64,000 nucleotides of DNA from Bacteroidales bacterium. Its GTDB lineage: Bacteria > Bacteroidota > Bacteroidia > Bacteroidales > F082. The stretch spans positions 1 to 64,000 of the forward strand of contig JACFNF010000016.1 of the NCBI GenBank assembly GCA_019454985.1, read 5' to 3'. Position numbers and translations under genes: made by a program. This document shows, one piece after another, positions 17,802 to 26,466 of the stretch (positions are counted from its first letter, which is position 1; every line of letters begins with the position of its first letter). The notes under the pieces were generated by a model. That model was not told where the DNA came from, did no database searches, and saw only the letters and a list, made by a program, of their open reading frames with translations.

Positions 17802-18394
17802 GCCTGAATATTGCCATCACCGGAAATATAGGCAGCGGGAAGTCAACGGCATGCGGTTTTTTTCGTGCTCTGAACATTCCCGTTTTTGATGCCGACACCG
17901 CTGCTAAAAACCTTTATCAGGAGCAGGCCGTCAGGGAGAAAATGACAACCAGATTTGGCAGAAAGATTTACGATTCAGAAGGAAAAATCCACACGAAAGC
18001 CCTTGCCGCTATCCTTTTCAGCCAGCCCGAAGCTTTGGATTTTGTCGAAAAACTCATTCATCCGTTGGTACGCCAACATTTCCGGCTTTGGAGACAAGAA
18101 CAACATCAGGCTCCTTACACGCTTTATGAGGCTGCCATCCTCTTTGAGAAAGGGCTTGAAAATGAGTTCGACAAAGTGATTTATGTGGCCGCACCCGAAT
18201 CGCTGCGCTTGCAACGTCTGCTGAAACGCGACCAAAGCCATGAAGCTGCCATCCGGCAACGGATGCAGCTGCAATGGAAAGACGAAATAAAAATCCCACT
18301 CAGCGATTACGTGCTTCATAACATTGAACTCGAAGAACTCAAACAGCAAATCCTGCAACTACACAGCCTTTTGATTTCTTCATCCTTTTCATAG
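17798..18394 (+). CDS. coaE: Dephospho-CoA kinase
   Basis: The protein has 198 residues, the normal length for CoaE. It phosphorylates the 3'-hydroxyl of dephospho-CoA in the last step of coenzyme A synthesis, in the cytoplasm. The P-loop is GNIGSGKST (residues 9-17), followed by the family motif IPVFDADTAAKNLY; the lid and base-binding region includes HPLVRQHF and LRLQRLLKRD. It overlaps the ybbR gene by 4 bp (ATGA), ending the conserved operon. Confidence 0.92.
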   Translation: MSLNIAITGNIGSGKSTACGFFRALNIPVFDADTAAKNLYQEQAVREKMTTRFGRKIYDSEGKIHTKALAAILFSQPEALDFVEKLIHPLVRQHFRLWRQEQHQAPYTLYEAAILFEKGLENEFDKVIYVAAPESLRLQRLLKRDQSHEAAIRQRMQLQWKDEIKIPLSDYVLHNIELEELKQQILQLHSLLISSSFS

Positions 18395-18473
18395 GCATCT
18401 TTTCTCAATGACAACATTGTTCAAGTTTTGAAGTAAAGCTGTATTGAGAATCATCCAACCCTCCGCATTAACC

Positions 18474-18522
18474 ACGATTCATTATTCATTATTCATTATT
18501 CACTATTCACTATTCACTATTT
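18474..18522. repeat. 7-bp tandem repeat (ATTATTC/ACTATTC)
   Basis: Six to seven tandem copies of a 7-mer, three ATTATTC followed by three ACTATTC variants, start near 18474. They lie about 45-90 bp upstream of the start codon at 18566, in the region where its promoter should be. A simple repeat here could vary in copy number and alter promoter spacing, but no effect is shown by sequence alone. Confidence 0.8.
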
Positions 18523-18565
18523 TATTCGTTTCTTTGCCGCACATACCTTAAAAATAAACCGTTTT

Positions 18566-19102
18566 ATGTCAAATGACCTCAGTTTAGGAATCGGTACCCG
18601 CGTAAAACATCCACAGTATGGTAAAGGCGTTGTGATTCAAGCCTATACCGATTCATACGAAATCACTTTCTTGGATTACGGAACAAAAACTATCCTCAAA
18701 TCATTTCAAGGTCTGGAAATTCTCGACTTCGTAAGCAGTGAAACCGACCTGTTGAGTTTTGAGAAAGTGGAGAAAGTATTCACCCGCATCATCCGCAAAC
18801 TTTCCGACATACAGGAAGTAGTATCCATCGGGTCCAAGTGGAGAGGCGGATTGTTGATTCTGCAACCCGGCGACAAACAATTGAAATCCAAGGAAGTGCC
18901 GATTGACACCTTTTTTCACAAAATTGTGATGGTCAGAGACCGTCTCCGTGTGATGGAACAGCGCATCAACGCTTCAAACCTTTCAGACGACGAAAAAGTT
19001 GAGCTTCAGCAATATATCACCCGTATTTACGGAAGTCTGACAACTTTCAATGTGCTTTTCGCCGAAAAAGACGATTATTTTGTCGGTGAATCCAAAAGTT
19101 AG
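18566..19102 (+). CDS. Conserved protein with Tudor/CarD-like N-terminus
   Basis: The protein has 178 residues, no signal peptide and no membrane segment. Residues ~8-55 read GTRVKHPQYGKGVVIQAY followed by a beta-rich stretch (YEITFLDYGTKTILKSF). This G-x-x-V-x-H-x-x-Y/F-G-x-G-x-V pattern is seen in small SH3/Tudor-like domains such as the RNA-polymerase-interacting end of PcrA/UvrD helicases and CarD. The rest (60-178) is mostly helical with a central hydrophobic segment and no known motif. I do not recognise a named family; binding to RNA polymerase or DNA is only a suggestion from the N-terminal pattern. Confidence 0.5.
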   Translation: MSNDLSLGIGTRVKHPQYGKGVVIQAYTDSYEITFLDYGTKTILKSFQGLEILDFVSSETDLLSFEKVEKVFTRIIRKLSDIQEVVSIGSKWRGGLLILQPGDKQLKSKEVPIDTFFHKIVMVRDRLRVMEQRINASNLSDDEKVELQQYITRIYGSLTTFNVLFAEKDDYFVGESKS

Positions 19103-19167
19103 GCACTTTTGTTGAGTTGTCTTTATGCCGTTTGCAGCAGTCCATAAGTCGCAAAACACCCATCAAA

Positions 19168-21150
19168 ATGACCATTCGGTACCGGTTCATCCTTTTTTGG
19201 CTTTGTTTTGGCGCCTGGTCTATACAAGCGCAGGTCAACTATCGCCATTTCATCACTGCCGGAAGGATTGATCTGTCAGAAAACCGTAACACCGAGGCCA
19301 TCCGCAATTTTAACATTGCCATTCAGGCCAAGCCCGATCAATTCGAAGGCTGGTTTTATCGGGGTATCGCTAAATTCAGTCTCAGCGACTTCAGTGGTTC
19401 GTTGTCCGATTTTAGCGAGACCATCCGCCTTCATCCTCTCTACGCCCGGGCTTATCATTACCGCGGCATTGTCAACGATAGGTTAGCCAATTACTACGAT
19501 GCCCGTGCCGACTTTCGCAAGGCCATCGGTATTGACCCTTACAATGCCGATTTGTTTGTGGCCGCCGGCGCCACCGATATGCACCTCGGGCATTACCGGT
19601 CGGCAGTGGAAAACTATGATCTGGCGCTACTCATCAATCCAAAATTTTCAGCGGCCTGGCTCAACAGGGGAATTGCCCACATTTTGCTGGGCGACACCCT
19701 TCGTGCCCTGAACGATTTTGACCTTGCCGTGCGTCACGACCATTTCGACCCTGAAGGCTGGGCCCGGCGCGGGATGTTGCGTGCCGAAACCGGCGACACC
19801 GATGGGGCTCTCAGCGATCTGAATGAGGCTATCCGTTTAGACAGCCAGAATCCGGCCTTGTTTTTCCAACGCGCAAAGGTCAGGCTCCTCGCTGGCGATA
19901 CACTTGCGGCTCTCAACGATTTTGAAGAAGTAAACGTGCGCGACACCCGTAACGCCCTTACCTACTTCAACCGTGCCCTGATTCACAGCCAGCTCCGTCA
20001 ATACCCCGAAGCCAAAGCCCTCTATGAGGAGGTTATAAAGATCAATCCCGCTAATATTTACAGCTATTTTAATCTGGGATTGGTCAATTATGAACTGAAA
20101 AACTACAACCAATCAGAAGAAAACTTCAGCCGCTGCATCGAGCTTTTTCCGGCTTTTGTAGGGGTTTACATCAACCGTTCGTTGGTCAGAAAAGCCCTCC
20201 ATGACAAGAATGGAGCCGAAGCCGACTATCAGGCGGCCATGCAGTTGATTCAAAAGCTGAACCAAACGGATGAGGCGCCGGAAAAACTGTTTAGCCGTTA
20301 TGCCGATTCCGCCTATTTCGATCGGGTAATGGCTCTCGAAGCCGATTTTGTGAGCGGCGAAGTTACTCAGCAACGCCCCCAATTCCGGAATATCGAGATT
20401 GAGCCCTTTGGCCCATTTATCATCGGAGTTCAGTCACCCGAAACGAACGACCGGCCGGCCAACACTTACAATGAACCACTGCTCGAACAGCTCAATCACC
20501 TGATGCCTAAAGGGCTTCGTCTCTGCTACCGGATGATAGGAAGCGCTATGACTGAAGTAGAAACATCGCAATGGCAAATACCCGACCACCTTCCGCCATC
20601 GCTCACCGCCTTACTTGCAGGGATTCAGGAACAGAGCCGCATGAACCACAGTCGCAGCATCGAATATTATCAATTGATCGCTGATACGGATGAAATCGAA
20701 CCAGCAGCGGGCATCAACGAATCAGTAGCGCTTTTTCAGAAAGAGATGGCTCAGTCGGTTGAACAACAACACATCCGCAACATCACCATCCATCAGGGGA
20801 ACAACCCGGCGATTCAACACGACAGAAACGAAAATATTCGTCCGGAGCTGAGCAAAGCCTTCGAACGCATTGCGTCGGCCAAAAAACATGCGCCCGAAAA
20901 CGCTATGATTTGGTACAACCAAGCCTATTTGCAACTGCAACAGGGCGATTTTCAGCAAGCCATAGATGCGTTGAGCAACGCCCTCCGTTTCGACCCTGAC
21001 TTTGGCGAAGCCTATTACAACCGGGCGCTCACTCTGCTGTATGTTGGCGAAAACAAACTGGCCTGTACCGACTTGGGAAAGGCTGGCGAAAAAGGCATCG
21101 AAGAAGCCTATGCTGTGATTCGCAAATTTTGCCAAAGCAAAAGACCGTAA
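19168..21150 (+). CDS. Secreted TPR repeat protein
   Basis: The protein has 660 residues from ATG 19168, chosen because it starts a good signal peptide (MTIRYRFILFWLCFGAWSIQ, cleavage after QAQ). About nine tetratricopeptide repeats cover residues ~25-370 (for example GWFYRGIAKFSLSDFSGSL and AYHYRGIVNDRLANYYDA). A non-TPR segment follows at ~380-570. Two more TPRs lie at the end (AMIWYNQAYLQLQQGDFQ and GEAYYNRALTLLYVGEN). TPR solenoids in the periplasm scaffold protein complexes; the partner is unknown. It is transcribed alone ahead of the glycogen operon, with no sign of shared function. Confidence 0.75.
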   Translation: MTIRYRFILFWLCFGAWSIQAQVNYRHFITAGRIDLSENRNTEAIRNFNIAIQAKPDQFEGWFYRGIAKFSLSDFSGSLSDFSETIRLHPLYARAYHYRGIVNDRLANYYDARADFRKAIGIDPYNADLFVAAGATDMHLGHYRSAVENYDLALLINPKFSAAWLNRGIAHILLGDTLRALNDFDLAVRHDHFDPEGWARRGMLRAETGDTDGALSDLNEAIRLDSQNPALFFQRAKVRLLAGDTLAALNDFEEVNVRDTRNALTYFNRALIHSQLRQYPEAKALYEEVIKINPANIYSYFNLGLVNYELKNYNQSEENFSRCIELFPAFVGVYINRSLVRKALHDKNGAEADYQAAMQLIQKLNQTDEAPEKLFSRYADSAYFDRVMALEADFVSGEVTQQRPQFRNIEIEPFGPFIIGVQSPETNDRPANTYNEPLLEQLNHLMPKGLRLCYRMIGSAMTEVETSQWQIPDHLPPSLTALLAGIQEQSRMNHSRSIEYYQLIADTDEIEPAAGINESVALFQKEMAQSVEQQHIRNITIHQGNNPAIQHDRNENIRPELSKAFERIASAKKHAPENAMIWYNQAYLQLQQGDFQQAIDALSNALRFDPDFGEAYYNRALTLLYVGENKLACTDLGKAGEKGIEEAYAVIRKFCQSKRP

Positions 21151-21289
21151 ACTGAAAACGTTTTCGGAGTTAAGGCTGATTTTCAACATTTTTTTCCATT
21201 TGTCGGTCAATTTACCGTAGTAATCAAGCTTAAAAAGCCACTTGAATTTTTTATTCTTCGCGGCCTCTTTACAAATGGAATTTTATCTA

Positions 21290-21297
21290 TATTTTTG
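21290..21297 (+). promoter_or_regulatory. -7 box TATTTTTG of the glycogen operon
   Basis: This perfect TAnnTTTG box lies 44 nt before the ATG of the debranching enzyme gene. No -33 TTG is visible. It is the only promoter-like signal seen before the glycogen genes up to the gap at 26229. Confidence 0.5.
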
Positions 21298-21341
21298 TCC
21301 CACAAAGCGTTAAATTTGTTTTTGTTAGCAACCATCTCATT

Positions 21342-23288
21342 ATGAGCTATTTATCACTTCACAAATCAACCCTGGTAAAATTAGATTTCGGGCTCACGCA
21401 CGAACTTGTACGCAGCAATCGTTCAGGTGCCTATGCTTCGACCACCATTTCGGGCTGCAATACCCGCAAATACCATGGCTTGCTTGTGGTACCTCAGCCC
21501 TGGCTCGACCATAACAACCATATCCTGTTGTCGTCGCTCGATGAGACCATCATTCAGCACGACGAGAGTTTTAATTTCGGGGTGAGGATGTATCCGAATG
21601 GGGTTTACAATCCAAAGGGTCATAAATATTTGCGTGAGTTCACTTCCGATCCCATTCCCAGAATCACTTACCGTGTTGGGGGCGTTGTGTTGGACAAAGA
21701 GATGCTTTTTGCCGAAAATGAAGACCGCATCCTGATTCGTTATACCTTGCGTGAGGCACATAGCAAGACCACTCTACGACTGAAACCATTTCTGGCATTT
21801 CGCAACATTCACCAGCTCACCCGCGCCAATATTGACGCCAACACCAAATATGAGCCCATCCCTAACGGCGCAGCCTGGAAGATGTATGCCGGCTATTCCA
21901 ACCTTTATTTCCAGATTTCAAAAACCAACGAATACATCCATATTCCCGACTGGTATTACAATGTGGAATATTTACGCGAAAAGGAAAACGGTCTTCCCTA
22001 TCAGGAAGACCTCTTCTCGCCCGGCTTTTTCGATATTGACATCCGGACAGGCGAAAGCATTGTTGTGGCAGCAGGTCTGGAACAAGCCAAAGTGGAAAAC
22101 CTGAACAAAATCTTCAACAACGAAATCAAAAAGCGCATCCCGCGCAACAATTACGAAAACTGCCTGCTCAATGCTTCGGAACAGTTTTTGGTGAAAACGA
22201 AAAACAAAACCGAGCTGATGGCCGGTTTTCCCTGGTTTGGCACCTGGGGTCGCGACACTTTCATTGCATTGCCAGGCATCACATTGGCCAAAGGCGACGA
22301 AGTCAATTTCAAAAGTGTGCTCGACACCATGATCGCCAGCATGAAAGGCCCCTTTTTCCCTAATATTGGACGTGACAACAAGCCCGACTATGAAGCCGTT
22401 GACAGTCCGCTCTGGTTTTTCTGGTGTTTGCAAGAATATGCCACTTTCAAAAACAACAGTGGTGAGATTTGGAAAAAATACCGCAAGCCGATGATGACCA
22501 TACTCGAAGATTATCGTCAAGGCACCGATTATCAGATAGGTATGGACGAAAATGGTTTGATTCATGCCGGTGGCACAGGCATGGCTCTCACCTGGATGGA
22601 TGTTTTCGACAACGGCAAACCGGTGACCCCACGGTCGGGTTATGCCGTTGAAGTGAACGCATTGTGGTACAATGCCGTGATGTTTGCTATTGAAGCCGCC
22701 ACACAAGCCGGAGACCGTGATTTTGTTGCAAGATGGGCTGAACTTCCGCAACTGATACGTGAATCTTTTCAAAAAATATTTTCTGAACCTGGCAAAACCT
22801 GGCTTGCCGACACGGTATTTGAAGGCCGGCACGACTGGACTGTCCGCCCCAATATGCTTTTTGCCGTTGCCCTGCCCTATTCACCGCTCACAGAAGAACA
22901 GCAGAACAATGTGCTGAACAAAATTAAATCGGATCTGCTCACTGATCGCGGCCTGCGCACGCTCACGCCATTAGACCCGAATTACAAAGGTGTTTACGAA
23001 GGCAATCCCCACGAACGCCATATGGCCTATCATCAGGGAACGGCATTCCCCTGGCTGTTGTCGCACTTCTGCCGCGGCTGGGTCAAGCTGTACGGCAAAG
23101 GCGGTCTGACATTGGTAGAAGAGCTCTACTACGGTTTTGAACCCACCTTGAACGAAGCCGGTATTGGTACTGTTTCGGAAATCTATGACGGTGACCCGCC
23201 ACACGAAGCCAAAGGAGCTATATCGCAAGCCTGGAGCGTGGCAGCGCTCATCCAAATGAAACAGTTGATAGATCAGACGAGAAAATGA
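21342..23288 (+). CDS. Glycogen debranching enzyme (amylo-1,6-glucosidase)
   Basis: The protein has 648 residues with no signal peptide, so it is cytoplasmic. The N-terminal ~230 residues form a debranching-enzyme beta domain (VRSNRSGAYASTTISGCNTR, KYHGLLV). The C-terminal (alpha/alpha)6 barrel includes GFPWFGTWGRDTFIALPG, HAGGTGMALTWMDV and AYHQGTAFPWLL, as in the GH133 amylo-alpha-1,6-glucosidase family. It would hydrolyse the single glucose left at alpha-1,6 branch points during glycogen breakdown. It is the first gene of a four-gene glycogen cluster and overlaps or nearly abuts the next gene (ATGA at 23285). The enzyme class is confident; bifunctionality with transferase activity is not evident. 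Confidence 0.88.
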   Translation: MSYLSLHKSTLVKLDFGLTHELVRSNRSGAYASTTISGCNTRKYHGLLVVPQPWLDHNNHILLSSLDETIIQHDESFNFGVRMYPNGVYNPKGHKYLREFTSDPIPRITYRVGGVVLDKEMLFAENEDRILIRYTLREAHSKTTLRLKPFLAFRNIHQLTRANIDANTKYEPIPNGAAWKMYAGYSNLYFQISKTNEYIHIPDWYYNVEYLREKENGLPYQEDLFSPGFFDIDIRTGESIVVAAGLEQAKVENLNKIFNNEIKKRIPRNNYENCLLNASEQFLVKTKNKTELMAGFPWFGTWGRDTFIALPGITLAKGDEVNFKSVLDTMIASMKGPFFPNIGRDNKPDYEAVDSPLWFFWCLQEYATFKNNSGEIWKKYRKPMMTILEDYRQGTDYQIGMDENGLIHAGGTGMALTWMDVFDNGKPVTPRSGYAVEVNALWYNAVMFAIEAATQAGDRDFVARWAELPQLIRESFQKIFSEPGKTWLADTVFEGRHDWTVRPNMLFAVALPYSPLTEEQQNNVLNKIKSDLLTDRGLRTLTPLDPNYKGVYEGNPHERHMAYHQGTAFPWLLSHFCRGWVKLYGKGGLTLVEELYYGFEPTLNEAGIGTVSEIYDGDPPHEAKGAISQAWSVAALIQMKQLIDQTRK

Positions 23289-23314
23289 TAACCACCTCAT
23301 ATAAACAACACAAG

Positions 23315-24598
23315 ATGAAGGTATTGATGTTTGGTTGGGAGTTTCCTCCCCATATCACAGGCGGTCTTGGAACAGCTTGTTTCGGCATGACAAAAGGTCT
23401 GGCAAAACACGGTGTTGAGGTACTCTTTGTAGTACCTAAAGCCTATGGCGACGAAAGCGAGGAAGCCGTGCGTATTGTCAATGCCAGCGATGTAGCAGTG
23501 AACCTCGACAGCGAAGAAAGCAAAACCTATTGGGAACGTGTGCAGTACATGGAAATTGGATCCAACATCATTCCCTATGTGGGGCCTGAGCAGTTTGAAA
23601 AACTTCACGAAGAACATCAAAGCGTGACCGAATCATTCCGCGGGCCGGTTTTCAGTCAGAAATACGAATTTTCCGGAAAATATGGCTCTAACCTGATGGA
23701 AGAGGTCGCACGTTATGCCTTAGTCGGCTCGAGCATTGCCACCCAATACGATTTCGACGTGATCCATGCCCACGACTGGCTTACATACAGCGCCGGCATC
23801 GCAGCCAAAGAAACCACCGGGAAACCTTTAGTTGTGCACATGCACGCCACCGAATTTGACCGTACCGGCGAAAACGTGAACACCAACGTCTATGCTATTG
23901 AAAAACGTGGGATGGAAGTCGCCGACAGGGTGATCACCGTGAGCAACCTGACGCGAAAAATAGTCATCGAGAAATATGGCATTGACCCCCGAAAGGTTAT
24001 CACGGTGCATAATGCCGTTGAGCCGATTGACAAATCAGGCCTTGAACTGCCCAACAAAGAGGTAAAAGAAAAAGTTGTCACCTTCCTGGGCAGAATCACC
24101 TATCAGAAAGGGCCTGAATATTTTGTGGAAGCTGCCCGTAAGATCCTGCAACGCGATAATAATGTGCGTTTTGTGATGGCCGGAAGCGGCGATCTGCTGA
24201 ATAAAATGGTGCAGCGTGTAGCACAGTTACGCATCGGGCATAAGTTTCATTTCACCGGTTTTTTGAAAGGCGACGATGTGGATAAGATGTTTGCCATGAG
24301 CGACGTATTCGTGATGCCTTCCATCTCAGAACCCTTTGGCATCGTGCCTTTGGAAGCTATGCGCAGCAATGTCCCCGTGGTCATCTCCAAACAGTCGGGC
24401 GTGGCCGAAGTATTGAAACATGCCTTGAAAGTGGACTTCTGGGATATTGACGGCCTGGCCGATGCCATCTACGGACTTTGCCACTACAACGCCCTTTCGG
24501 AGACTTTCATCAAATACGGAAAAGTTGAGGTGGATAACCTGAAATGGGAACATGCCGCTAAAAACATCAAAAAAGTTTACGAGTCTGCACTGCAATAA
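23315..24598 (+). CDS. GT4 glycosyltransferase (glycogen synthase-like)
   Basis: The protein has 427 residues from ATG 23315, where the conserved family N-terminus MKVLMFGWEFPPHITGGLGT begins; an upstream ATG at 23285 overlapping the previous stop would add ten residues. It has a GT-B fold with the HAHDWLT donor-side motif and the C-terminal EPFGIVPLEAM pattern (E-x7-E), typical of GT4 retaining glycosyltransferases. Together with its neighbours it probably extends or initiates alpha-glucan in glycogen metabolism, using an NDP-glucose donor. The donor identity cannot be read from sequence. It lies between debranching enzyme and GH57 genes, an order conserved in Bacteroidota. Confidence 0.82.
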   Translation: MKVLMFGWEFPPHITGGLGTACFGMTKGLAKHGVEVLFVVPKAYGDESEEAVRIVNASDVAVNLDSEESKTYWERVQYMEIGSNIIPYVGPEQFEKLHEEHQSVTESFRGPVFSQKYEFSGKYGSNLMEEVARYALVGSSIATQYDFDVIHAHDWLTYSAGIAAKETTGKPLVVHMHATEFDRTGENVNTNVYAIEKRGMEVADRVITVSNLTRKIVIEKYGIDPRKVITVHNAVEPIDKSGLELPNKEVKEKVVTFLGRITYQKGPEYFVEAARKILQRDNNVRFVMAGSGDLLNKMVQRVAQLRIGHKFHFTGFLKGDDVDKMFAMSDVFVMPSISEPFGIVPLEAMRSNVPVVISKQSGVAEVLKHALKVDFWDIDGLADAIYGLCHYNALSETFIKYGKVEVDNLKWEHAAKNIKKVYESALQ

Positions 24599-24644
24599 TG
24601 TTGCGGGCACTGAGAGATACAGATAAAAACACAAATCAAAAGAT

Positions 24645-26228
24645 ATGAAATCAATTTGTTTCTATTTCCAGGTGCATCAGCCCTTCCGCCTGAGGACATT
24701 CCGCTTTTTCGATATCGGCAAAAATCATCATTATTACGATGAGTATTTCAACCGGATGATTATGCGTCGCATAGCCGAGAAATGTTATCTGCCCATGAAT
24801 GCCATTTTGATGCAACACATCAAGGAGTACGGCGCTAAATTCAAGGTCAGCTTCTCGATCACAGGCATTGCCATCGAGCAGATGGAGCTTTACGCTCCTG
24901 AGGTGCTGGAAAGTTTCAAAAAATTGGTTGCTACCGGCAATGTGGAACTGTTGGGCGAGACTTACGCACATTCCCTCAGCTCGTTGAAAGATCCGCAGGA
25001 GTTTCGCCGTCAGGTAGAGATGCACAGCCGTAAGATTGAAGAGACTTTTGGTCAGAAACCCGTAAGCTTTCGCAACACCGAGCTGATCTATTCCGACCTG
25101 ATTGGCGAACAGGTGGCCGAAATGGGCTTCAAGGTCATGCTCACCGAAGGCGCAAAACATGTGCTTGGATGGAAAAGCCCTAACTATATGTATGCCAACG
25201 CCATCAATCCCAAGCTGAAAGTGTTGGTGCGCAATTTCCGCCTGAGCGACGATATTTCGTTCCGTTTCGGACAACAAAGCTGGGCCGAGTGGCCCCTCAC
25301 GGCCGATAAATTTGCCGGCTGGCTCAACGACTTCAGCCCCAAGGAAGAAGTGGTGAATATCTTCATGGACTATGAAACATTTGGCGAACATCAATGGGCG
25401 GCAACCGGTATTTTCGATTTCATGAAGGCTTTACCCGCCAGCATCCTCAGCAAAACAAAATACAAATTTGCCACGCCTGCCGAGTTGGCTGCCTCCCTAC
25501 AACCCGTGTCAGCCATTCATGTTCCGAATGCCATCTCATGGGCTGACGAAGAACGCGACCTCACCGCCTGGCTTGGAAACAACCTGCAAGACGAATCGTT
25601 CGACCGACTCTATGAACTGGCTGAAAAAGCCGCCAACAGCGCTGATGATAGTATTCGCCGCGACTGGGCATACCTCCAATCGTCGGATCACTTCTATTAT
25701 ATGTGCACCAAATGGTTCTCCGACGGCGAGGTCCATAAATACTTCACCCACTATCCTTCGCCCTACGAAGCCTACATCAATTTCATGAATGTGCTGGCCG
25801 ATTTTACCATCCGTGTCAAAGAGTCGAACCCCAACACCAAAGAAATCATGGACGAGATTCTCGCTTCGGGAGCTAAATTGGGCACTGAAATCGGTAAAGT
25901 TGTGAAAAAAGAGCTTCGCAAAACAGCCGACAGCCTGGGTAAAAGAATCAAAAAAGAAACACAAAAGGTTGAACCTCATCTCGATGCACTCATAGAGCTT
26001 TCTGATAAAAAAGTCAAAGAAATCGTGAAAGACCTCGAAGCCGAAGAATTGATTGCCGCCTTGGACAACGCAAAGCAAGAGCTGATTGACAAGGTACTGC
26101 CCAACTTATCGAAACAGACCCGAAAAAAATACGATGAGTTGAAAGCACAAGCGGCAAAAACAAGCAAATCGCAGGCAGCAAAAGTTCGCAAAACGATTGG
26201 CGATAAACTCAACGAGATGCTCAAATAA
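24645..26228 (+). CDS. GH57 alpha-glucan enzyme with helical tail
   Basis: The protein has 527 residues with no signal peptide. GH57 conserved regions are present: HQPF (residues 11-14), GNVELLGETYAHS (98-110), the likely nucleophile Glu146 in FRNTELIYS, and the likely acid Asp242 in FMDYETFGEHQ. GH57 enzymes are retaining alpha-amylases, 4-alpha-glucanotransferases or branching enzymes; this one is usually annotated alpha-amylase, but its true activity is open. The last ~130 residues are a charged Lys/Glu/Ala-rich region that reads as long amphipathic helix or coiled coil, not part of the catalytic fold. It sits 46 bp after the GT4 gene in the glycogen cluster. Confidence 0.85.
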   Translation: MKSICFYFQVHQPFRLRTFRFFDIGKNHHYYDEYFNRMIMRRIAEKCYLPMNAILMQHIKEYGAKFKVSFSITGIAIEQMELYAPEVLESFKKLVATGNVELLGETYAHSLSSLKDPQEFRRQVEMHSRKIEETFGQKPVSFRNTELIYSDLIGEQVAEMGFKVMLTEGAKHVLGWKSPNYMYANAINPKLKVLVRNFRLSDDISFRFGQQSWAEWPLTADKFAGWLNDFSPKEEVVNIFMDYETFGEHQWAATGIFDFMKALPASILSKTKYKFATPAELAASLQPVSAIHVPNAISWADEERDLTAWLGNNLQDESFDRLYELAEKAANSADDSIRRDWAYLQSSDHFYYMCTKWFSDGEVHKYFTHYPSPYEAYINFMNVLADFTIRVKESNPNTKEIMDEILASGAKLGTEIGKVVKKELRKTADSLGKRIKKETQKVEPHLDALIELSDKKVKEIVKDLEAEELIAALDNAKQELIDKVLPNLSKQTRKKYDELKAQAAKTSKSQAAKVRKTIGDKLNEMLK

Positions 26229-26299
26229 ACCAAATCTGGCAAAAAACTGTTAATTCACAGAAAGGAATCAATCGCATCGCATTTTCATTCATGATGAAC

Positions 26300-26317
26300 T
26301 TCTGTCATCTGACAGAA
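26300..26317. other. Short hairpin in the 238-bp gap before the fusion gene
   Basis: TTCTGTC and GACAGAA form a 7-bp stem with a 4-nt loop, with no T run after it. Its role is unknown. The rest of the gap (26229-26466) is AT-rich and shows no perfect TAnnTTTG box, so the next gene may depend on upstream transcription. Confidence 0.3.
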
Positions 26318-26466
26318 AGCAGGCATATCGGAAGCGCAATTTATTTCCATGTTCAACGCTTTCATCACCTGTGAATACCACTTTGATATATTTATTAAAA
26401 CGCAAAGAATAAACGGGTTTGCCTGATGGCCATAAAAACCCAAAGACATCAATAACGAAGAAAAAC

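Noticed and set aside
21972..22832. 286-codon open frame antisense to the debranching enzyme
   Set aside because: It lies wholly inside a well-supported gene on the other strand and has no domain or start signal; long antisense frames are common here.
24651..25394. 247-codon open frame antisense to the GH57 gene
   Set aside because: Fully contained in the GH57 gene and without any recognisable protein features.
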